From Bradyrhizobium sp. 21 (lineage in GTDB: Bacteria > Pseudomonadota > Alphaproteobacteria > Rhizobiales > Xanthobacteraceae): a DNA stretch of 64,000 nucleotides. This document shows positions 1-7,896 of the stretch, piece after piece (position 1 is the first letter of the stretch; each line of letters starts with the position of its first letter). A program made the translations under genes and the position numbers. The DNA lies in the NCBI RefSeq assembly GCF_023073335.1, contig NZ_JADPJG010000015.1, positions 62,001-126,000 on the forward strand. Direction: 5' to 3'. The notes under the pieces were generated by a model. The model worked only from the letters and a program-made list of their open reading frames with translations. It made no database searches and was not told the origin of the DNA.

Positions 1-2
1 AG

Positions 3-866
3 CTCAGCCGCGACGCCGATCCTCTCACCGAAAAGAAGCCCGAGAACGTGCGGCCGCGGATCGCGCGCATGCTCGGGCACGACAAGTTCGAGTTCGAGTG
101 GATCTCACTCTACAAATTCCAGTGCCGGCGGATGGATCGCTTTCTCCATGGTCGCGTGGTTTTTGCGGGCGATTCCGCGCATCAGGTCTCGCCCTTCGGC
201 GCGCGCGGCGCAAACTCGGGACTCGAAGACGCCGAAAACCTCTCCTGGAAGCTCGACCGCGTGCTGCGTGGGACTTCGCCTGCGAGCCTGCTCGAAAGCT
301 ACCATGTCGAGCGCAGCGGAGCTGCCGACGAGAATATTCGCGAGTCCACCCGCTCGACCGATTTCATGGCGCCGAACTCGCATCAGGAGGCGCGCCTGCG
401 CAAGGCGGTGCTGTCGCTGGCCAAGGAAACCGAGTTCGGCAAGCGCATGGTCAACGGCGGACGGCTCTCGGTGCCGTGCAGTTATGAGTCGCCACTGTCA
501 TCGCCCGATACGGAAGCGTGGCGCGGCGGACCGTCTCCCGGCTGTTCCATGCTCGACGCGCCAATTGCGGAGCAGGCCTATCTGACGGATGCGTTCCGCA
601 AGGGTGGAACGGACTTCACCTTGCTGTCGTTCAGCGATGGCGGTGCGATCGATGCGCCGGATGGTGTCAGGGATATCCGCATCGGCGGCGAGGGCGGGCT
701 CGCGGGTCCCTCGGGCCTTGTTGCAAAGCGCTACGACGCCGAGCCGGGCGCGGCCTATCTGCTCAGGCCTGATGGTTACGTCGCGGCACGCTTTCGCCAT
801 CCGACGCGCGCGGCGATCGCGACAGCATTGGCCCGGGCCCAAGGAATTGAGAAGGGTTTGAATTGA
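3..866 (+). CDS. FAD-dependent aromatic monooxygenase, 3' part
   Basis: The reading frame is already open at the left edge, so the N-terminal FAD-binding Rossmann half is outside the window. The visible 287 residues contain the second FAD-contacting motif of the PHBH/MhpA family (GDSAHQVSPFGARGANSG), followed by the DAENLSWKL helix. The C-terminal region has the thioredoxin-like fold expected of phenol-type hydroxylases. Family members hydroxylate phenolic acids using NAD(P)H and oxygen in the cytoplasm. It lies a few bases before a DUF2783 gene and upstream of hmgA, so a role in feeding aromatic acids into the homogentisate route is plausible. The substrate cannot be read from the sequence. 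Confidence 0.85.
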   Translation, partial: LSRDADPLTEKKPENVRPRIARMLGHDKFEFEWISLYKFQCRRMDRFLHGRVVFAGDSAHQVSPFGARGANSGLEDAENLSWKLDRVLRGTSPASLLESYHVERSGAADENIRESTRSTDFMAPNSHQEARLRKAVLSLAKETEFGKRMVNGGRLSVPCSYESPLSSPDTEAWRGGPSPGCSMLDAPIAEQAYLTDAFRKGGTDFTLLSFSDGGAIDAPDGVRDIRIGGEGGLAGPSGLVAKRYDAEPGAAYLLRPDGYVAARFRHPTRAAIATALARAQGIEKGLN

Positions 867-874
867 GGTCTCGC

Positions 875-1099
875 ATGCCGCTTTCCACCAGCTCCAATTT
901 CGGGCGACCCGACGATGCCTTTCGCGCCATTGTCGAAGCGCATCGTGGCTTCACCGACGAGCAGAGCGCCGATTTCGATGCGGCCCTGGTGCTGATCCTC
1001 GCCAACCATATCGGCGACATCGACGTGCTGCGCGAGGCGATCGGGCTCGCCAAACGCCGCATGATCGACGGCCAGCAACAGCAACAGCAACAACAATAG
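875..1099 (+). CDS. DUF2783 family protein with a polyglutamine tail
   Basis: A small protein of 74 residues, recognised as DUF2783 from its acidic helical core (DDAFRAIVEAHRGF ... ILANHIGDIDVLREAI). The ATG at 875 is preferred because GAGG at 864-867 is well spaced. A TTG at 863 overlaps the upstream stop and would add four residues. The protein ends in eight consecutive glutamines encoded by alternating CAG/CAA codons. No enzymatic function is known. In rhizobial genomes this family travels with homogentisate-pathway oxygenase genes, and here it sits between the monooxygenase and the metallo-hydrolase-fold gene, so it probably belongs to the same operon. Confidence 0.8.
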   Translation: MPLSTSSNFGRPDDAFRAIVEAHRGFTDEQSADFDAALVLILANHIGDIDVLREAIGLAKRRMIDGQQQQQQQQ

Positions 1100-1123
1100 C
1101 CCTGTGACTCAAAGGATGAACTG

Positions 1124-2080
1124 ATGGCGAAGAACTTCGCATCCACTGGCGATCTCTCCGAGAAGACAATCACCTTCTCCGAGATCGGCACCGATCTCTA
1201 CGCCTTCACCGCGGAGGGCGATCCGAACACGGCTATCATCGTCGGCGACGACGGCTGTCTGGTGTTCGACGCGCAGTCGACGCCGGCGATGGCCAACAAG
1301 GTGATCGAGCGCGTCAAGACCGTCACCGACAAGCCGATCAAATATGTGGTGCTGTCGCATTATCACGCCGTGCGCGTGCTCGGTGCCTCCGCCTACAAAG
1401 CGCAAGGCATCGTCGCTTCGCAGGAAACCTATCGGCTGATCGAGGAGCGTGGACAGCAGGATTGGGATTCCGAATACGGCCGCTTCCCGCGTCTGTTTCA
1501 GGATGCCGAGAGCATTCCCGGCCTGACCTGGCCGACGCTCACGTTCGAAGGCGAGATGTCGATCTATCTCGGCAAGCGCGAGGTGCGCCTGATGCAACTC
1601 GGCGCCGGCCACACCTCCGGCGATATCGTCGCCTGGGTGCCGGATGCCGAGGTGATGTTCTCCGGCGATCTCATCGAATATCATTCGGCCTGCTATTGCG
1701 GCGATGCGCATCTGCGTGAGTGGCCGCTGACGCTGAACGAGATCCGCAACTTCAATCCCAAGGCGATCGCGCCGGGCCGCGGTGATGCGCTCAACGGCGT
1801 CGCCACCGTGCGCGAGGCCATCGCGATGACGCGCGACTTCGTCACCTCGCTCTATGGCGCCGCAGAAATCTCGGTCGCCAAGGGCCGCACTCTGAAGGAA
1901 TCGATGGCGGCCACGCGCGAAGTGATGGATCCGAAATTTTCGAGCTTCGCCATCTACGAGCACTGCCTGCCCTTCAACGTCTCGCGCGCCTATGATGAGG
2001 CCTCGGGCATCGACGATCCCGTGATCTGGACCGACAAGCGCGACCAGGAGATGTGGGCGAATTTGCAAGGAGCAGGATAG
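1124..2080 (+). CDS. Metallo-beta-lactamase-fold protein, degenerate metal site
   Basis: A protein of 318 residues with the metallo-beta-lactamase fold. The usual HxHxDH signature reads HYHAVR, keeping the first two histidines but replacing the aspartate and third histidine. The later AGHTSGD and SGDLIEYH segments are present, whereas the final histidine region reads APGRGD. One zinc site could survive but a standard dinuclear site looks unlikely. AAAGGATG before the ATG is a fair ribosome-binding site. The gene ends three bases before hmgA, so it is cotranscribed with homogentisate degradation. Its activity (hydrolase, thioesterase or sulfur transferase) cannot be decided here. Confidence 0.8.
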   Translation: MAKNFASTGDLSEKTITFSEIGTDLYAFTAEGDPNTAIIVGDDGCLVFDAQSTPAMANKVIERVKTVTDKPIKYVVLSHYHAVRVLGASAYKAQGIVASQETYRLIEERGQQDWDSEYGRFPRLFQDAESIPGLTWPTLTFEGEMSIYLGKREVRLMQLGAGHTSGDIVAWVPDAEVMFSGDLIEYHSACYCGDAHLREWPLTLNEIRNFNPKAIAPGRGDALNGVATVREAIAMTRDFVTSLYGAAEISVAKGRTLKESMAATREVMDPKFSSFAIYEHCLPFNVSRAYDEASGIDDPVIWTDKRDQEMWANLQGAG

Positions 2081-2082
2081 CC

Positions 2083-3429
2083 ATGAACATCAATACCTCG
2101 CCCGATCAGATCATCCGCAGCTCGGCGCAGGTCACCCCGGGCTACATGTCCGGCTTCGGCAACAGCTTTGAGACCGAGGCTCTGCCCGGTGCGCTGCCGA
2201 TCGGCCGCAACTCGCCGCAGCGCTGCGCCTACGGCCTCTATGCCGAGCAGCTCTCCGGCTCGCCCTTCACCGCGCCGCGCGGCAGAAATGAGCGCTCATG
2301 GCTCTATCGCATTCGTCCGTCGGTCAAGCATTCGGGCCGTTTCGAGAAGGCCGATTCCGGCCTGTGGCGCTCGGCGCCATGCCATGAATACGATCTGCCG
2401 ATCGCGCAACTGCGCTGGGACCCGGCGCCGATCCCGAAGGAGGATACGACCTTCCTTCAGGGCGTGCAGACGATGACGACCGCGGGTGACGTCAACACGC
2501 AGGCCGGCATGGCCGCGCATGTCTACCTCATCACCCAATCGATGGTAGACCAGCACTTCTACAATGCCGACGGCGAGCTGATGTTCGTGCTCCAGCAGGG
2601 CAATCTTCGCATCGTGACCGAGTTCGGTCGCATCGACGCCGAGCCCGGCGAGATCGTCGTGATCCCGCGCGGGGTCAAGTTCCGCGTCGAGATTCCGAAC
2701 GGGCCGGCGCGCGGCTATCTCTGCGAGAATTACGGCGGCGCCTTCACGCTGCCGGAGCGCGGGCCGATCGGTGCCAACTGCCTCGCCAATGCGCGCGACT
2801 TCCTCACGCCGGTCGCGCATTACGAGGACAAGGACACGCCGACCGAGCTGTTCGTGAAATGGGGCGGCGCACTGTTCAAGACGCAGCTCGCCCATTCGCC
2901 GATCGACGTCGTCGCCTGGCACGGCAATTACGCGCCCTACAAATACGATCTGCGCACCTTTTCTCCCGTAGGCGCGATCGGTTTCGATCATCCCGATCCC
3001 TCGATCTTCACCGTGCTGACCTCGCCTTCGGAGACCGCGGGCACTGCGAATATCGATTTCGTCATCTTCCCGGAGCGCTGGTTGGTCGCCGACAACACCT
3101 TCCGGCCGCCTTGGTATCACATGAACATCATGAGCGAGTTCATGGGCCTGATCTACGGCGTCTACGACGCCAAGCCGCAAGGTTTCGTGCCGGGCGGCGT
3201 CTCGCTGCACAATTGCATGTTGCCGCACGGGCCTGACCGCGACGCCTTCGAGCACGCCAGCAATGGGGAGCTGAAGCCGGTGAAGCTCACGGGCACCATG
3301 GCCTTCATGTTCGAGACCCGCTACCCGCAGCGCGTGACGGCGCACGCCGCGAACGCCTCGACGCTCCAGGACGATTACGCGGATTGCTGGAAGGGACTAG
3401 AGAAGCGGTTCGATCCGAACCGGCGGTAG
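2083..3429 (+). CDS. hmgA: Homogentisate 1,2-dioxygenase
   Basis: It opens the homogentisate ring with oxygen to give maleylacetoacetate, the central step of tyrosine and phenylalanine breakdown. The product has 448 residues, normal for the family, and is recognisable from its start (SGFGNSFETEALPGALP). The iron ligands are visible as WYHMNIMSEF (His and Glu) and the later LHNCMLPHGPD histidine. The ATG at 2083 follows AAGGAGCAGG and lies three bases after the preceding stop, so translation is likely coupled. fahA lies downstream. No maleylacetoacetate isomerase gene (maiA) is seen in the window. Confidence 0.97.
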   Translation: MNINTSPDQIIRSSAQVTPGYMSGFGNSFETEALPGALPIGRNSPQRCAYGLYAEQLSGSPFTAPRGRNERSWLYRIRPSVKHSGRFEKADSGLWRSAPCHEYDLPIAQLRWDPAPIPKEDTTFLQGVQTMTTAGDVNTQAGMAAHVYLITQSMVDQHFYNADGELMFVLQQGNLRIVTEFGRIDAEPGEIVVIPRGVKFRVEIPNGPARGYLCENYGGAFTLPERGPIGANCLANARDFLTPVAHYEDKDTPTELFVKWGGALFKTQLAHSPIDVVAWHGNYAPYKYDLRTFSPVGAIGFDHPDPSIFTVLTSPSETAGTANIDFVIFPERWLVADNTFRPPWYHMNIMSEFMGLIYGVYDAKPQGFVPGGVSLHNCMLPHGPDRDAFEHASNGELKPVKLTGTMAFMFETRYPQRVTAHAANASTLQDDYADCWKGLEKRFDPNRR

Positions 3430-3448
3430 CATTCCCGCCCACTACCCT

Positions 3449-3536
3449 CCGTCATGCCCGGGCTTGTCCCGGGCATCCACGTGTTGAAGCGCAGAAGAAA
3501 GTTCGTAGATGGCCGGGACAACCCCGGCTATGACGG
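3449..3536. repeat. Dispersed palindromic repeat between hmgA and fahA
   Basis: Arms at 3449-3480 and 3506-3536 are imperfect inverted copies built around the words GTCATGCCCGGG and CCCCGGCTATGAC. This is the widespread Bradyrhizobium intergenic palindrome type. It can form a long hairpin between the hmgA stop and fahA and may attenuate or stabilise the transcript. Two in-frame ATG codons of the fahA frame (3509 and 3530) fall inside its right arm. Confidence 0.75.
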
Positions 3537-3556
3537 TCTCAATCTCGGAGAGTCAT

Positions 3557-4828
3557 TTGCCCCACCCCAACGACCCCAGCCTCCGCTCCTTCATCGACGT
3601 TGATCCCGCCTCCGACTTCCCGATCCAGAACCTGCCCTATGGCGTGTTCTCGACCGCGGCCAATCCGACGCCGCGGGTCGGCGTTGCGATCGGCAATTAC
3701 GTGCTCGATCTCTGGGAGCTCGAGCAGGATTCGCGGCTCGATGTCGGCCCGCTCGGCGTGTTCTCGGGATCCTCGCTCAATTCCTTCATGGCGCTGGGAC
3801 CAAAGGTCTGGGCCAAGACGCGGGTGCGGATCAGCGAGCTGTTGCGTCACGATCATGCGGAGCTGCGCGACAACGAGGAGCTGCGTCAGCAGGCGCTGGT
3901 ACCGATGCGCGAAGCGCAGCTGCATCTGCCGTTCGCTGTGTCCGGCTACACGGACTTTTATTCCTCCAAAGAGCACGCCACCAATGTCGGGGTGATGTTC
4001 CGCGGCAAGGACAATGCGCTGCAGCCGAACTGGCTGCATATGCCGATCGGCTACAATGGGCGGGCATCCACCGTCGTGGTCTCCGGCACCAAGGTGAAGC
4101 GCCCGCGCGGGCAGCTGAAGCCGCCGAACGTCGAGGTGCCCAGCTTCGCCCCGTGCAAGCGGCTCGATTTCGAGCTGGAGATGGGCGTCGTGGTGGGCCA
4201 GCCCTCAGCCATGGGCGGCATGCTCAGCGAGCAGCAGGCCGAGGAGATGATCTTCGGCTTCGTGCTGCTCAACGACTGGAGCGCGCGCGACATCCAGCAA
4301 TGGGAATATGTGCCGCTCGGCCCGTTCCTGGCGAAAGCGTTTGCGACGTCAATCAGTCCGTGGGTGGTGACGCGCGAGGCGCTCGAGCCGTTCCGGCTGA
4401 AGGGGCCGGAGCAGGAGCCGGTGCCGCTCGACTATCTCAAGCAGGCGGAGCCGCAGAATTATGATCTGGAGCTCGACGTCTCCCTGCGTGTCGCCGGCGC
4501 CAATGCGCCTGCCGGCATCAGCCGCACCAACTTCAAATACATGTACTGGTCCTCGGTGCAGCAGCTGATGCACCACGCCTCCTCCGGCTGCGCCATGAAT
4601 GTCGGCGATCTCCTGGGCAGCGGCACCATCTCCGGCCCGGAGAAGAACCAGCGCGGCAGTCTTTTGGAAATCAGCTGGAATGGCACCGAGCCGCTCGAAT
4701 TGCCCGGCGGGGCCAAGCGGTCGTTCCTGGAAGACGGCGACAGCCTCGTGATGCGCGGCTGGTGCCAAGGCAACGGGTATCGCGTTGGTTTCGGTGAGGT
4801 CGAGGGGACGATCTTGGCGGCGGAGTAG
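3557..4828 (+). CDS. fahA: Fumarylacetoacetase
   Basis: It hydrolyses fumarylacetoacetate to fumarate and acetoacetate, the last step of homogentisate degradation. Family hallmarks include FELEMGVVVG, LNDWSARDIQQWEYVPLGPF and the GDLLGSGTISGP segment of the metal-dependent active site. I chose the TTG at 3557 because GGAGAG lies four bases upstream, the protein then begins at the conserved PHPNDPSLRSF stretch, and its 423 residues match the family. The ATGs at 3509 and 3530 lack a ribosome-binding site and lie in the palindromic repeat. It is probably transcribed with hmgA. Confidence 0.95.
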   Translation: MPHPNDPSLRSFIDVDPASDFPIQNLPYGVFSTAANPTPRVGVAIGNYVLDLWELEQDSRLDVGPLGVFSGSSLNSFMALGPKVWAKTRVRISELLRHDHAELRDNEELRQQALVPMREAQLHLPFAVSGYTDFYSSKEHATNVGVMFRGKDNALQPNWLHMPIGYNGRASTVVVSGTKVKRPRGQLKPPNVEVPSFAPCKRLDFELEMGVVVGQPSAMGGMLSEQQAEEMIFGFVLLNDWSARDIQQWEYVPLGPFLAKAFATSISPWVVTREALEPFRLKGPEQEPVPLDYLKQAEPQNYDLELDVSLRVAGANAPAGISRTNFKYMYWSSVQQLMHHASSGCAMNVGDLLGSGTISGPEKNQRGSLLEISWNGTEPLELPGGAKRSFLEDGDSLVMRGWCQGNGYRVGFGEVEGTILAAE

Positions 4829-5122
4829 GATACCGCCGTAGAAATTGCTCCGTTGCCCAAGGGAAGGGCAGGTGCATCGCAAACAAATGCAACAGCTTCA
4901 ATCTATGAGGTGCGATAGTACCACTTGCCTCGCAATTAACAGAACCGCGAGCTAGCCTGCAATGCAGCATAAGTCGTTTAAATCTAATTACTTTTCGCCG
5001 AGGACTTGACCGCTAATATCGAGCATGGAACCTTCCAATCAACCCTTGATTGCTCACACAACCTCGTTGCCGTGCAAAGCAAACATTAGAACAGAATAAT
5101 ACTCACAGGCAGGATTACAATT

Positions 5123-6835
5123 GTGCCGAAGCCACACTCTCAGAAAAAAGTTAACAAGGCGAAAAATGGCGTTTTAGGGGCCTCACGTGAATCAAAGAGC
5201 GGCCTCGCTTGGTTGCACATTTCGGATTGGCATCAAGGCCTCCCCGATTTCGATCGCAGCGTCTTATTGCAGGGGATGTTGGAAGATATTCGCGCAAGAA
5301 GTAGCTTCGATCCCCAACTCTCGGACATCGATCTCGTAATCTTTAGCGGCGACGTAGCCTTTTCCGGAAAAGCTACAGAGTATGCTCTCGCAAGAAAAAC
5401 CTTAATCGATCCAATTCGAAAGCTTCTTGGAGAGCGAGCCAAATTTGTTTTTGCGCCGGGAAACCACGATTTAGAGCGCGACAAGACTTCCGAGATTCCG
5501 CCCGATTGGGAAAAGCTGTTGTCGTCTAAGGCGCCGGAGCGTCAGAAGCAGCTTGGGGATCTGCTCTACGATAAGAAGAAGTCTCCAATGATGCTGTCTC
5601 CGTTTCAGAGTTTCTACAGTTTCTCCAAGGAGAATGGCTGGCCATATCCAGATGGTGATTTGGTTCACTCGTTTATTCTAGAGCGGGGCGCAAGCAAGCT
5701 AGGTATAGCAACCATCAACACAGCTGTCTGCTGTGGGCGTCACGCGATCCGTGCTAAGGGAGAGGTTGCCGATCATCCTTACTGGGACTATGGCACGCTT
5801 GCCATTACCGAAAGGCAACTCCGCGATGCAATCTCGCGACTGAGGCACACCGACTTCAGGATGCTCGTGATGCACCATCCCTTGAGCTGGGTGCACGAAG
5901 ACGAGCAAGCTGTCCTCGAGCAATTGATCTCCTCGAATTTCGATCTTGTTCTGTACGGACACGAGCATTTGCCGAGATTTAGTTCGGTCTCAGGCAATTT
6001 CGGTGACATCAAGTTTGTCCCGGCTGGATCAGCATACGCGGGCAGATCGCCGATCAATCCAAGATACACAAATGCATTCAATTTCGGTCTTTTGAATTGC
6101 ACCACCGGCGAAGGTGCGATCCATCATAGACGGTGGATGGAGGAACGCGATTGTTGGGCCACGGATGATAGATACTGGCCTGATGGAGTCGCCCGCTTTC
6201 TGATTCAAAAGAAGCTACTGTCGCAAAATTCGAAGTATATCTTCCACGCCTTGCGTCGATTTAAACCATTCCATTCGAAGCGCGCGGGAAAAAAGGCGGA
6301 AATAACACTTAAGCACCGGTCCTTGAGCCTACCAGAGGGGGACTTTATAGACGCCACCGTACGTTACCGAATCGAACTCTATCCGGGGCCTGCGGAACTC
6401 TTCGAATTTAGAACTATCACAAATAAGCGGGTGGAAAATCATCCCTCCAAAGATATTCGCGATCGCGCATTTTCCGTCGTGAAAATGTCCCCCAAGCCGA
6501 AAACGCAGAAACGGGACAAGATTCTAAATAACAGAATTGCAGGGGCGTCTCAGATTTCGCCGCAGACCGCGGTCGTCGAGTATCAATATCGGATGTTGGA
6601 AATGGACAATGGCGTCTGGTACTTCGCGCTCGGGCGCTTCATAGATCAAGTCAAGATATTCATTGAGAAGGCTGAGGGCTTTGAGTACGAATTTCAGCCC
6701 ATCGGCGGCTTCCCGGATTTGCAGCCCGGTCCGGATGGGCTTCTAAGTTTCGAGACCATCGAGAGCGAAGGCGGCCATTTACCTGGACAAGGCTATCTGG
6801 TGCAGTGGTATCCAGCCGTTAGAAAGACGAAATAA
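5123..6835 (+). CDS. Calcineurin-like metallophosphoesterase, unknown C-terminal half
   Basis: A 570-residue protein from a GTG start. Residues about 30-320 carry the whole metallophosphoesterase motif series: ISDWH, SGDVAFSG, GNHD, MHHPLSW and GHEH. The remaining roughly 250 residues, from about 380 on (RYRIELYPGPAELFEF ... GYLVQWYP), match no domain I recognise. There is no signal peptide or membrane segment. The gene and its 5' flank (4829-5122, no other gene seen) are visibly richer in A and T than both neighbours and use codons such as TTA, AGA and ATA that are rare around it. This suggests horizontal acquisition. SGDVAFSG-type phosphoesterases are sometimes found in defence-like or conflict loci, but no partner gene is seen here. 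Substrate unknown. Confidence 0.85.
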   Translation: MPKPHSQKKVNKAKNGVLGASRESKSGLAWLHISDWHQGLPDFDRSVLLQGMLEDIRARSSFDPQLSDIDLVIFSGDVAFSGKATEYALARKTLIDPIRKLLGERAKFVFAPGNHDLERDKTSEIPPDWEKLLSSKAPERQKQLGDLLYDKKKSPMMLSPFQSFYSFSKENGWPYPDGDLVHSFILERGASKLGIATINTAVCCGRHAIRAKGEVADHPYWDYGTLAITERQLRDAISRLRHTDFRMLVMHHPLSWVHEDEQAVLEQLISSNFDLVLYGHEHLPRFSSVSGNFGDIKFVPAGSAYAGRSPINPRYTNAFNFGLLNCTTGEGAIHHRRWMEERDCWATDDRYWPDGVARFLIQKKLLSQNSKYIFHALRRFKPFHSKRAGKKAEITLKHRSLSLPEGDFIDATVRYRIELYPGPAELFEFRTITNKRVENHPSKDIRDRAFSVVKMSPKPKTQKRDKILNNRIAGASQISPQTAVVEYQYRMLEMDNGVWYFALGRFIDQVKIFIEKAEGFEYEFQPIGGFPDLQPGPDGLLSFETIESEGGHLPGQGYLVQWYPAVRKTK

Positions 6836-6910
6836 GGTAGCGATAGCTTTGCAAGGCCCAGCAAGGCTGAAGCAAACAACTGCCCGCCCAGATCGGACCA
6901 GAGCGCGCGC

Positions 6911-7222
6911 CTAGCGCTTTTCGGGTTGAATTCTCTTGATCCTCGCGCAATGCGCCGCGACATCCTCCACGCTGTACTTCAGATGCACCCTCTTGTCCGA
7001 CGGCGCCTGCTTCGTCGTGCACAGGCCCGGCCGCCATTCCTGGGTCGGCCTGATCGGACGCGGCGCAAAGCCGCCGCCGCAGTTCGGGCAGACGTTGGAC
7101 AGCTTCGTCTCCACGCATTCCGCACAGAACGTGCATTCATAGGAGCAGATCCGCGCATCCGTTGCATCAGGCGGCAGGTCGCGGTCGCAATATTCGCAGT
7201 TCGGTCGAAGCTGGAGCGCCAT
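6911..7222 (-). CDS. DUF1272 zinc-ribbon-like protein
   Basis: A protein of 103 residues whose N-terminal half is a cysteine cluster typical of DUF1272: CEYCDRD, CSYECTFCAEC and CPNCGG, enough ligands for two zinc ions. The C-terminal part is basic and variable. Family function is not established; a role as a small cytoplasmic zinc protein is all that can be said. It is transcribed leftward, alone, between the AT-rich phosphoesterase gene and the Lrp regulator, and has normal host-like base composition, so it marks where native DNA resumes. Confidence 0.85.
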   Translation of the reverse strand: MALQLRPNCEYCDRDLPPDATDARICSYECTFCAECVETKLSNVCPNCGGGFAPRPIRPTQEWRPGLCTTKQAPSDKRVHLKYSVEDVAAHCARIKRIQPEKR

Positions 7223-7295
7223 AGCCTATTGTCCCGGATTGGCAGGGATCATCGCAGATCGTGCGCGTCGCGCGAATGCCGTAGTTCCCTCGAAT

Positions 7296-7790
7296 TCAGC
7301 CGGGCTTGATTTCCTTGAGCGGCAGCCGTGAGCTTTCCTTGAGCCGATCAAGCACGATCGAAGAGCGCACATGCGCCACGCTCTGGTGCGGCATCAGCAC
7401 GTCGTTGACGAGATTGGAGAGACCCTTGAGATCGCGCAGCACCGCTTTCAGCACATAGTCGGCGTCGCCCGTCAGCGAATAAGCCTCCTGGATCTCGTCG
7501 ATCCGATTGACCAGCGTTCGGAAGCGTTTCGAATTGTCCGGCGAGTGGGTTGCCAGCGTCACCTGGATGAAGGCGATCATGCCGAAGCCGAGCGCTTCGC
7601 TGGAGAGGTCGGCATGATAACCCGCGATCACCTTGTCCTCCTCCAGCCGCATCCGCCGCCGCGAACATTGCGAGGCCGAGAGGCCGGCGAGCTCGGCCAG
7701 CTCCTGGTTGGTGAGGCGGCCGTCATCCTGGAGCGCGCCCAGGATCTTGAGGTCGAACGCGTCTACCGAAATCATGCGTCTGTTGTCCAT
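7296..7790 (-). CDS. Lrp/AsnC-family regulator of hppD (predicted)
   Basis: A 164-residue protein with an N-terminal helix-turn-helix (FDLKILGALQDDGRLTNQEL ... CSRRRMRLE) and a C-terminal RAM ligand-binding domain (AYSLTGDADYVLKAV). Start choice: ATG at 7790 or, five codons later, ATG at 7775; the longer open frame upstream would run into hppD and is not credible. It is divergent from hppD with about 100 bp between. A 15-bp palindrome of Lrp size lies five bases upstream of its start. Regulators in this position commonly sense an aromatic amino acid or keto acid and control hppD. The ligand is inferred. Confidence 0.92.
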   Translation of the reverse strand: MDNRRMISVDAFDLKILGALQDDGRLTNQELAELAGLSASQCSRRRMRLEEDKVIAGYHADLSSEALGFGMIAFIQVTLATHSPDNSKRFRTLVNRIDEIQEAYSLTGDADYVLKAVLRDLKGLSNLVNDVLMPHQSVAHVRSSIVLDRLKESSRLPLKEIKPG

Positions 7791-7794
7791 CCTA

Positions 7795-7809
7795 TGCACG
7801 GATCGTGCA
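7795..7809. promoter_or_regulatory. Candidate Lrp-type operator
   Basis: The sequence TGCACGGATCGTGCA is a perfect inverted repeat with six-base arms and a three-base centre. Lrp/AsnC proteins typically bind 15-bp palindromes, and this lies between the divergent regulator and hppD, just upstream of the regulator start. It could serve autoregulation and control of hppD together. Confidence 0.5.
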
Positions 7810-7896
7810 CACAATAGCCAAATCGTGTCCCGTTTGCACGCTCCTTGCGCGGGCAATGAAGGATAGTTCGGGTCAGCAGCAATTTGGGAGAGCACC

